This document shows positions 1-5,204 of a stretch of 17,663 nucleotides of DNA, in pieces. The stretch comes from CAVPRW01 sp046727435 [NCBI: bacterium]. GTDB lineage: Bacteria; Tectomicrobia; Entotheonellia; J063. Location: the NCBI GenBank assembly GCA_046727435.1, contig JBKPCR010000130.1, positions 1 through 17,663 of the forward strand, read 5' to 3'. Each line of letters begins with the position of its first letter. The stretch's first letter is position 1. A program made the position numbers and the translations under genes. The notes beneath the pieces were generated by a model. That model did not search any database. It had not been told where the DNA came from and saw nothing but the letters and a program-made list of their open reading frames with translations.

Positions 1-48
1 TTTCTTTCCCACAATCTACCCATCTCTGGACCGAGTCAGACAACGCCA

Positions 49-77
49 TTGCGGCGAGGGAAACATCTCGCTACAAC
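49..77 (+). promoter_or_regulatory. Candidate promoter of the broken WYL copy
   Basis: TTGCGG (49-54), 17 bases, then TACAAC (72-77). The same elements with the same 17-base spacing occur upstream of the intact WYL gene at 1278-1306. A small inverted repeat, CGCC-ATTGC-GGCG (44-56), overlaps the -35 box in both copies and could be an operator, possibly for the WYL protein itself. Conservation across two diverged copies is the main support. Confidence 0.45.
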
Positions 78-110
78 AGAGCATGAGGTTGGGGTAGAGG
101 AGGAACCGCC

Positions 111-419
111 ATGCAGAACACCTCTCGTGCATTTGGGGACACACCAATGTGGAGCACGGTGCAGCTTGCCCGTGTCCCGCGCCTCATCCGCTTGATCACC
201 GAGATGAAGACCAATCCCCGTCAGAGACCGGAGCATCTTTATCGGATGCCGGGGATCAATAGAAGCCGGTATTTTTAGGATAAGACCCTTTTGGAAAGCG
301 CTTTGGGTTTCAAGGTCCGGTTTAATCGTGCCAAGCAAAGCTACGAAATCCTCGCAGACCCGTATTTCCCCATTGTTGATCCGAAGCTGAGTGAGGCTTT
401 CGCATTGATCCTGGCAGGC
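111..419 (+). pseudogene. Broken 5' copy of the WYL-domain regulator
   Basis: Reading from the ATG at 111 gives a peptide closely similar to the start of the intact regulator at 1340 (shared stretches TPMWST-QLARV, GFKV-FNRAK, YEILADPY, LSEAFALILA). A TAG at 276-278 replaces the CAG of the intact gene, so translation stops after 55 codons. The frame is otherwise kept on both sides of the stop up to about 419, where similarity ends. That corresponds to roughly residue 102 of the 335-residue intact protein, so the N-terminal HTH region survives and the whole WYL domain is missing. The 3' part has been lost or replaced by the end of a minus-strand gene. A good Shine-Dalgarno (AGAGGAGGAA) still precedes the ATG. 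A 55-residue HTH peptide could in principle still be made, but I see no sign that it is kept for a function. Confidence 0.85.
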
Positions 420-464
420 GATACGCTTTCATGCCGCTTTCGACGTGGAAACGAACGATAGTCT

Positions 465-743
465 TTACAGGTCTGGTGCATAGACAGCCGCACAAAGGAA
501 AATCCCCGTCTGGAGCAAAAGGTCTACACACCGACCGGCAACCTGTCCCTCAAGCTCTTCTATTTGGCTATCAGTCAAACCGGTGGGAGGATAGATCCGC
601 ACATGCCCATCCTCGTCCTCATAGCTTGTCAAAGTGGCTTCGACTTTGGCCGTTGGACAGAGTTCTTTGGCAAAGAGGCTAACCTCGGTCAGACACTTGT
701 CGATCATCAGGCGTCGTTCCGTATACGACAGCTGTTCAGCCAT
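465..743 (-). CDS. Hypothetical protein paired with HEPN gene
   Basis: A 92-residue protein beginning MAEQLSYTERR. Its ATG (743-741) overlaps the stop of the upstream HEPN gene by 8 bases, a layout typical of translationally coupled toxin-antitoxin or two-subunit modules. HEPN proteins of this type usually sit next to a minimal nucleotidyltransferase, but this protein has no GS-x-A-x-G or D-x-D signature. It looks like a small alpha/beta domain: an N-terminal helix, a strand-rich middle with the peptide VRIYPP, then a helix (SQIEELEGQVAGRCVDLLL) and a hydrophobic end. I do not recognise the family. From context it may be the antitoxin or partner of the HEPN protein. A longer frame reaches 824, but the coupled ATG at 743 is the more natural start. 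Confidence 0.6.
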   Translation of the reverse strand: MAEQLSYTERRLMIDKCLTEVSLFAKELCPTAKVEATLTSYEDEDGHVRIYPPTGLTDSQIEELEGQVAGRCVDLLLQTGIFLCAAVYAPDL

Positions 744-1104
744 GAAAGATGTTCTCCTTGACGGCATTGACGAAGCCCCTCGCTTTGTTGAGGGCACGAA
801 TGGCTTGTCTCCTACCGAGGTCATGATCTCGGTAGTCGGCGGTGTGGCGGAGGTCTATAACAATCGCGAGATCGCTTGCGAAGGTGGAAGGGTATAGCTT
901 TCGCCGTCGCGTGAGCTCATTGGCAAATGTCGCGTGCAGACCGGCATGGCTCCATTCGAGACGGGCAAATCCTGCTGCCTCCAATGCCACTTGGGCAGCT
1001 TGAAACATGGCGTAATAGGCGCGGCTAGCCGACGAGTTGTACAAACCCTGAGCGTAACAGAGATCTGCCGCCTTCAGAGACTCCTCGGCCTTGCCAATCT
1101 CCAT
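736..1104 (-). CDS. HEPN domain protein
   Basis: A 122-residue helical protein. The segment SASRAYYAMFQAAQVALEAAG, then HAGLH, a conserved-looking F-x-N-x-L, and LRHTADYRD near the end are typical of the HEPN family that accompanies small nucleotidyltransferases and acts as RNase or partner in toxin-antitoxin modules. The R-x(4-6)-H catalytic motif of active HEPN RNases is not obvious here, so catalysis is uncertain. I chose the ATG at 1104 because GGAGAGGGAG lies just upstream; an ATG at 1137 in the same frame has no such site. The stop overlaps the start of the following 92-residue gene. The pair is transcribed away from the intact WYL gene and sits between two copies of the WYL 5' region, which suggests insertion into a duplicated stretch. 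Confidence 0.75.
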   Translation of the reverse strand: MEIGKAEESLKAADLCYAQGLYNSSASRAYYAMFQAAQVALEAAGFARLEWSHAGLHATFANELTRRRKLYPSTFASDLAIVIDLRHTADYRDHDLGRRQAIRALNKARGFVNAVKENIFHG

Positions 1105-1148
1105 ACTCCCTCTCCATGATTGTCCACAGCCTGACACTGTACAAAGCT

Positions 1149-1157
1149 ATTGTAGCA
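1149..1157 (-). promoter_or_regulatory. Candidate extended -10 promoter for HEPN pair
   Basis: On the minus strand TGC-TACAAT (1157-1149) is an extended -10 element. A TTGTCT lies 15 bases upstream, shorter than ideal. Transcription would begin near 1142, giving a leader of about 38 bases before the ATG at 1104. Confidence 0.35.
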
Positions 1158-1277
1158 TACGCTGAGTGCAGACAAGGAGGACCACCGGCCACGAGGTCCT
1201 CGTTGCACATCAGTGCGACCTTTTCCCTCTTTCACTTTCTCAGTCCACCCATCTCTGGACTGAGCCTTACAACGCCA

Positions 1278-1306
1278 TTGCGGCGAGGGAAATAAATCGA
1301 TACAAC
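1278..1306 (+). promoter_or_regulatory. Candidate promoter of the intact WYL regulator
   Basis: TTGCGG (1278-1283), 17 bases, TACAAC (1301-1306), as in the first copy at 49-77. The CGCC-ATTGC-GGCG inverted repeat (1273-1285) overlaps the -35 box and is a possible operator. The start codon follows at 1340. Confidence 0.45.
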
Positions 1307-1339
1307 AGAGCACGGTGCTAGAGCAGGAGAGGAGTCGCT

Positions 1340-2347
1340 ATGGAAAAGGCTGCCCGTCCAATGAATGACACACCAACGTGGAGCACGGCGCAGCTGGCCC
1401 GTGTGTCACGCCTGATCCAGATGATCACCGAGTTCAAGACCAATTCCCGTCAGACACCGGAAGCGCTCTATCGTGCGCTGGGAATCAGCCGCAGCCAGTA
1501 TTTTCAGGATAAGATGCTGCTGGAAAAGGCTTTTGGCTTTAAGGTGCAGTTTAATCGTGCCAAACGCGGCTATGAGATTCTCGCAGACCCCTATTTGCCC
1601 CTGGTCGAGCTGAAATTGAGCGAGGCCTTCGCGCTGATCCTGGCGGTTCGGCAGCTTTCTGCCTCCGGGGACTACATTTTGACGTATGAGGCGATTGAAG
1701 GGGTCAGGAAGATCGTGGCATCCGCACAGCCGGAGCTGCGGAGCTTCCTGCAGAATGTCCTGGATGAGGCGGTCTGGCGCGAGGGGTTTGGCTGTGACGC
1801 GTCGATCCTGGAATCGTTGCGGCAAGCCTGTGCTGAACACCACCACGTGATCATCACCTACGAGCACTACGACCAGGACACCGTCTGGCGCCATACAATC
1901 GACCCCTATCAACTCTTCTTCAAACGACGTGCGCTGTACCTGGATGCATACGATAAGGGGGCTGGGGATCTACAGGTGTTCCGCGTCAATCGGATCAAGC
2001 AGGTCGAGCTCACGGGCATCAGCGGGGTGATGGTGGCCGACTACTCCTTCGCCAAGCGTTTCCAGGACACCTTCAGCACGTTTATCGGCGAGGGGACGAC
2101 CACTGTCAAGGTCCGGTTTAGCAAGCGGATCGCCCCATACATTCGTGAGAGTCTGTGGCATTGGTCGCAGCAGTTGACTGCCCTGCCCGATGGCGGTCTC
2201 CTCTATGAAGTATGCGTGAGCTACCCCAAAGAGGTCGCGTGGTGGGCGATGTCCTGGGGCAGCGAGGCGGAAGTCTTGGAGCCGCCGGAGTTGAGGGCGT
2301 ATGTGGCAGAAGAGGTGAGGAAGCTGGGCGTGCTATATGGGAATTGA
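1340..2347 (+). CDS. WYL-domain transcriptional regulator
   Basis: A 335-residue protein of the HTH-WYL family. Residues about 18-75 form a DeoR-like winged helix (ALGISRSQYFQDKMLLEKAFG, then a wing ending YEIL). Residues about 160-225 form the WYL domain, with TIDPYQLFFKRRALYLDAYD and FRVNRIKQVEL; the name-giving triad is ALYL at residues 198-201. Residues about 235-330 are the usual C-terminal extension. WYL domains sense nucleic acid or nucleotide ligands and are common regulators of CRISPR-Cas and other defence loci. Start: ATG at 1340, preceded by AGGAGAGGAG; an internal ATG eight codons on is possible. It ends 244 bases before the first gene of the cas operon and points the same way, but the operon has its own promoter. 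A broken copy lies upstream. A role in controlling the cas promoter is inference from position. Confidence 0.9.
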   Translation: MEKAARPMNDTPTWSTAQLARVSRLIQMITEFKTNSRQTPEALYRALGISRSQYFQDKMLLEKAFGFKVQFNRAKRGYEILADPYLPLVELKLSEAFALILAVRQLSASGDYILTYEAIEGVRKIVASAQPELRSFLQNVLDEAVWREGFGCDASILESLRQACAEHHHVIITYEHYDQDTVWRHTIDPYQLFFKRRALYLDAYDKGAGDLQVFRVNRIKQVELTGISGVMVADYSFAKRFQDTFSTFIGEGTTTVKVRFSKRIAPYIRESLWHWSQQLTALPDGGLLYEVCVSYPKEVAWWAMSWGSEAEVLEPPELRAYVAEEVRKLGVLYGN

Positions 2348-2379
2348 AACCCTCTTAGCGATGGCTATTAGCGAGAGCC

Positions 2380-2460
2380 GAGGTCATGTGGAAATCCCTT
2401 CCAGGGAGTTGACCTCTTCGGATGTTTATGTCCTCGCAGACTTTTCAATCCCGTACAGGG
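2380..2460 (-). ncRNA. crRNA-like (CreR-type) regulatory RNA with two degenerate CRISPR repeats
   Basis: On the minus strand, 2460-2442 reads CCCTGTACGGGATTGAAAA, matching the last 19 bases of the array repeat (CCCTGGAAGGGATTGAAAC) at 16 positions, including most of the 5' handle. After a 34-base interval, 2407-2393 reads TCCCTGGAAGGGATT, identical to repeat bases 18-32. Bases just before it (GAAG-A-GG-T-CA) also resemble the 5' half of the repeat. The interval starts with a pseudo-spacer (2441-2418) that matches the cas promoter at 2554-2577. This is the architecture of crRNA-like regulatory RNAs (CreA/CreR), which Cas6 processes and Cascade uses with partial complementarity to repress a promoter without cleavage. 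An outer stem, GAGGTCA (2416-2410) with TGACCTC (2386-2380), encloses the second repeat hairpin. Repeat matches and complementarity are seen directly; transcription and function are inferred. The exact ends are unknown. Confidence 0.85.
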
Positions 2461-2462
2461 TT

Positions 2463-2492
2463 TTTATACTTATTAATCAGAACATTAGTGAA
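2463..2492 (-). promoter_or_regulatory. Candidate promoter of the crRNA-like RNA
   Basis: On the minus strand TTCACT (2492-2487), 18 bases, TATAAA (2468-2463). Transcription would start near 2456, inside the first degenerate repeat, leaving the hairpin's 3' arm and the handle at the RNA 5' end. A second possible -10, TATATT (2496-2491), would give a full-length repeat but lacks a clear -35. The promoter is divergent from the cas promoter, whose -35 begins 29 bases away. Confidence 0.5.
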
Positions 2493-2520
2493 TATAGAAA
2501 TGGCTATTCCTCCTCGACTC

Positions 2521-2549
2521 TTGACAACATGCCCTCGCGGCAGTACTAT
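2521..2549 (+). promoter_or_regulatory. Promoter of the cas operon
   Basis: A perfect -35 TTGACA (2521-2526), 17 bases, and TACTAT (2544-2549). Transcription is expected near 2555-2557, about 36 bases before the ATG of the first gene. Upstream DNA (2461-2500) is A+T-rich. The GTT-preceded match to the crRNA-like RNA starts immediately downstream, so a bound Cascade would cover the start site. Confidence 0.8.
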
Positions 2550-2550
2550 C

Positions 2551-2577
2551 GTTGTCTGAGAGGAAATAACCATTCGA
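2551..2577 (+). promoter_or_regulatory. Target site of the crRNA-like RNA, with GTT PAM
   Basis: GTT (2551-2553) followed by a 24-base protospacer-like segment (2554-2577). Compared with the pseudo-spacer 2441-2418 on the minus strand, bases 1-5, 7-11, 13-16, 18-20 and 22-24 are identical; mismatches are at 6, 12, 17 and 21, and matching then ends. Positions 6 and 12 are bases that type I Cascade flips out and does not read, so the seed is effectively perfect. GTT fits the GTN-type PAM known for type I-D. The site covers the predicted start of transcription and leads into the Shine-Dalgarno of the first gene. Confidence 0.85.
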
Positions 2578-2591
2578 GAGGAGGAAAGCCT

Positions 2592-3050
2592 ATGCAAAAA
2601 AGCGACGCAACTCACATAGCCGGAGTCCTAAAAGCGCTCACCATCCTCAACCCTAACCAGCTGAGCGATCCAATCGATGCTAGGATTATCGCGTCTATTC
2701 TCGCCCTTTCCCCAAGGCAAGTGAGCTCCTGCCTCTCAAAACTGAAAGAACTCGGCTATCTAACAAGAGTCGGAAGCAATGCTCGCTATGCCTGCTATAT
2801 CCGCACCCAAAAGGCTCTGCCCAACACCTCCTCCTCAATCGAACGGAGATATCGAGTCCGAACGATGCTGAAACAGTGGCGGAAGCATAGCACGAGCCAG
2901 CGGCACCATTCCAGTAGAAATTTCAGGCGATCTATTAAGCGGACAAAGCCCGCGGAACATACAGAACAGCTCTCGCTTTTTTGCGATATTACAAGTGCTG
3001 CCTCCGATCCGATGAGCACACTTCCTAGACGAGGCAATAGAGTGGGGTGA
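2592..3050 (+). CDS. Small winged-HTH protein, first gene of the cas operon
   Basis: A 152-residue protein. Residues about 10-65 look like a winged helix: a helix, then DARIIASILALSPRQVSSCLSKLKELGYLTRVG, with the recognition helix SSCLSKLKELG and a short wing. Residues 80-130 are rich in Arg, Lys, His and Ser and likely disordered or nucleic-acid binding. I do not recognise a specific family; it resembles MarR/ArsR-type regulators in general form. The frame is open back to 2337, but the ATG at 2592 has a strong AGAGGAGGAA upstream and lies about 36 bases after the predicted start of transcription, while an upstream start would place the promoter inside the gene. Its stop overlaps the region of the cas3 start. 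As the first gene behind the RNA-controlled promoter it may be an autoregulator of the operon or a Cascade-related accessory; this is inference. Confidence 0.7.
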   Translation: MQKSDATHIAGVLKALTILNPNQLSDPIDARIIASILALSPRQVSSCLSKLKELGYLTRVGSNARYACYIRTQKALPNTSSSIERRYRVRTMLKQWRKHSTSQRHHSSRNFRRSIKRTKPAEHTEQLSLFCDITSAASDPMSTLPRRGNRVG

Positions 3051-3055
3051 ATACC

Positions 3056-5188
3056 ATGTCTGTGGCAGTCCTACCAGCGTATTCGAAGATTGCTGCCATT
3101 GAGGATATACCATCAGCTCTAATGGCAAAGTGCCCAACTGACTGGCGGCTGCTAAAGCACCAGGTGCAGACGTATCAAGCGCTGACGGTGGGCGAGGTCG
3201 ACGTCGTGATCAACATCGCTATGACTGGCGATGGCAAAAGTCTGGCTGCTCAGATGCCTACACTTATCACCGACCGGTCCAAGCCGGTAATGGCGATGTA
3301 TCCCACCAACGAGCTCATCCGTGATCAGGAGTACCAATTCGAACAGACCAAACTTCGTTGGAATCGCCCAGATCTTCAGGTGACGCGCCTTGATGCACAG
3401 AAACTAGATCAAGTAGAGGCGGAGACGGAGCTTCGTCGGCGCGCTGATGCTCTAGTGTATAGCTGGCTCAACCATGAGGTCGTTCTCACCAATCCCGATA
3501 TCTTTCATTATGTGATGGAGCAGTATTACATCCGAGCGGGGCTAGATGCTCCTGATCGAGTGGTGGGACCGCTACTCCAGTTGTTCGACCACCTCATCTT
3601 CGACGAGTTCCATGTGTTTCAAGCCCCTCAAGTCGTATCCGTGATCAATGCCCTGCTCTTCATTCACGAAGTCACTGGGGCCACCCGGCCGCGAAAATTT
3701 ATCTTTCTCTCTGCGACACCTGAACCTCTCCTTCTGGAGTATCTGCAGCGGGCAGGTTTGCGGTATACGGCCATTGAGGGGCAGTACACTCACGGCCCGC
3801 ACAACCCTGATCCGCAGTGCTGGAGGCGCATCCTTCACGGGTGTACGCTGGATATGGCAGCGCAGACCGCCGAGGAATGGGTTGAAGGCCATCTTGAACA
3901 TACCCTGCTTCCATTTTTCCTGGAACGTCGGCCAGGCGCTAAAGGGGCAATCATCGTCAACTCGGTGGCCGCCGCACTGCGGTTGGTAGAGCGCCTGCGA
4001 CAACCCTTCGCGGACCACGGCCTGAGAGTTGAACCGAACACCGGTTTTGACGCCGCTGAACACCGTCGTACCTCTTATCAAGCTGACCTCCTGGTAGGAA
4101 CTTCCACCATCGATGTAGGCGTAGACTTTTGCATTAACTTTCTCCTCTTCGAAAGCCGTGACGCTGGCACGTTCTTACAACGACTCGGCCGGCTGGGTCG
4201 CCATGACGGGTATGAGTGGGACGGAACGTTGCATCGTTTTCCAGACTTCCAGGCCCATGCCCTGGTCCCGCCCTGGATTCACGCTCGGTTCTTTAAGGCG
4301 GAGCAGGGCAGCATGCCGCCCTTATCAGAGGGTATGGAAGTGGACCGAGAGCGGTTATCGGCCATTGTGGGAGAGGTATTTCCTCAGCCGACGAGCTTTA
4401 AGCAATATGGCCGTTTATGGGGTGGCCTGCAGGCAGCGCGCATTATCAGGGGGCTCTATCATCACACGATTAAAGGGGCTTACGCGGGAACGCGGGAGCG
4501 GCTCGCGGACCGCTACCGCCAAGTGCTGGGGGTCTCGATGAGGAGCAACTTGGCAGAAATCGCCAAGCTCGAAAAGGAAGCTCCCCTCCTACTCGAAGAA
4601 GCCTGGTCCTTTCGCGGTGGGGGAGATTTGATCTCGGGCGTAATTGATGTGCGTGAGCAGGGTTCTGCACAGGTAAAGGTGTACGACCTCTTGGGGTTGT
4701 TAGCTAACTTTGAAGTCACGCCAATCGATCAGGCGGAGTTCTACGAGATCGTCGCTCGGTGCGGGCTGCCACGCCGCGCCTATGAGCGACACGATCTGGT
4801 GAGCTATTGGCGTGCCTGGGGTGTGCGGCCAGAGCGCAAAGGTATACAGATCATCTTCAATCAGGATATCACAAACTGGGGTGAGGAGGATTTCGGTGTG
4901 GCCCAGGTCTTGGACCATGTAGAGGTGGATGCCCAAGGCGTCGAGGGATTGACTACATTGAACCGGCATCTGGCGCGGCGCAAAATGGTGGCGCTCCTGT
5001 GCTTGCTCGATCCAGCCGAGCTTGCACGCGGGCTGCGCTTGCCCCAACCATTCCCAATCTATCGTTTCGAAAGCAGGGGGCGTCACGAGAGCGGCTGCAT
5101 CAGCTTTGGTCGGCAGGCGTTGCTGTTAGACACCGCCCTACGGTCGCGGACCGATATCCGTTGTGGCGGCGGGTCGATGATCGTGTGA
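3056..5188 (+). CDS. cas3: Cas3 helicase (type I-D, no HD domain)
   Basis: A 710-residue superfamily 2 helicase. Visible motifs: Walker A TGDGKS (residues 57-62), DEFH box (183-186), SAT (219-221), a motif V region GTSTIDVGVDF, and motif VI QRLGRLGR (375-382). There is no N-terminal HD nuclease domain, as expected in type I-D, where the HD domain sits on Cas10d. The protein is recruited after Cascade forms an R-loop and unwinds the target DNA. I prefer the ATG at 3056, five bases after GGGGTGA; a GTG at 3047 overlapping the stop of the upstream gene would add three residues. The divergent DEFH and the absence of HD separate it from the usual fused Cas3. It is followed 16 bases later by cas10d. 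Confidence 0.95.
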   Translation: MSVAVLPAYSKIAAIEDIPSALMAKCPTDWRLLKHQVQTYQALTVGEVDVVINIAMTGDGKSLAAQMPTLITDRSKPVMAMYPTNELIRDQEYQFEQTKLRWNRPDLQVTRLDAQKLDQVEAETELRRRADALVYSWLNHEVVLTNPDIFHYVMEQYYIRAGLDAPDRVVGPLLQLFDHLIFDEFHVFQAPQVVSVINALLFIHEVTGATRPRKFIFLSATPEPLLLEYLQRAGLRYTAIEGQYTHGPHNPDPQCWRRILHGCTLDMAAQTAEEWVEGHLEHTLLPFFLERRPGAKGAIIVNSVAAALRLVERLRQPFADHGLRVEPNTGFDAAEHRRTSYQADLLVGTSTIDVGVDFCINFLLFESRDAGTFLQRLGRLGRHDGYEWDGTLHRFPDFQAHALVPPWIHARFFKAEQGSMPPLSEGMEVDRERLSAIVGEVFPQPTSFKQYGRLWGGLQAARIIRGLYHHTIKGAYAGTRERLADRYRQVLGVSMRSNLAEIAKLEKEAPLLLEEAWSFRGGGDLISGVIDVREQGSAQVKVYDLLGLLANFEVTPIDQAEFYEIVARCGLPRRAYERHDLVSYWRAWGVRPERKGIQIIFNQDITNWGEEDFGVAQVLDHVEVDAQGVEGLTTLNRHLARRKMVALLCLLDPAELARGLRLPQPFPIYRFESRGRHESGCISFGRQALLLDTALRSRTDIRCGGGSMIV

Positions 5189-5204
5189 GCTCGGTAAGGA
5201 GAAA

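Larger units (their letters stand above)
13..419 (+). repeat. Duplicated block, copy 1: WYL-gene upstream region plus first ~100 codons
   Basis: This block matches 1246-1645 (copy 2) through the upstream region and into the coding sequence. Conserved parts include CCATCTCTGGAC, ACAACGCCATTGCGGCGAGG and TACAACAGAGCA. Similarity ends abruptly near 419, just after the codons for the peptide ALILA. The copies differ at many scattered positions, so the duplication is old, or two related genes have been kept side by side. The minus-strand HEPN pair lies between the copies. Confidence 0.85.

Noticed and set aside
349-359. 11-base match (GTCTGCGAGGA on the minus strand) between the pseudo-spacer and the broken WYL gene; 9 bases also match the intact gene near 1581-1589
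   Set aside because: The preceding bases are CGG and GGG, not GTN, and matching stops after 9-11 bases. The promoter site at 2554 is far better placed and longer.
2338-2350. GGGAATTGAAAC on the plus strand at the WYL stop codon, resembling the repeat's 3' end
   Set aside because: Only the 8-base handle matches exactly and there is no hairpin upstream. It is on the opposite strand from the crRNA-like RNA and is explained as the last codons of the WYL gene.
2448-2465. Possible terminator of the WYL gene: CCC-GTACA-GGG followed by five T
   Set aside because: The stem is only 3 bp. The same bases read on the minus strand are the first degenerate CRISPR repeat and its promoter, which explains them better.
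2337-2591. Open frame extending the wHTH protein upstream by 85 residues
   Set aside because: It runs over the crRNA-like RNA, both promoters and the target site, with no fitting ribosome site at 2337, whereas the ATG at 2592 has a strong one.
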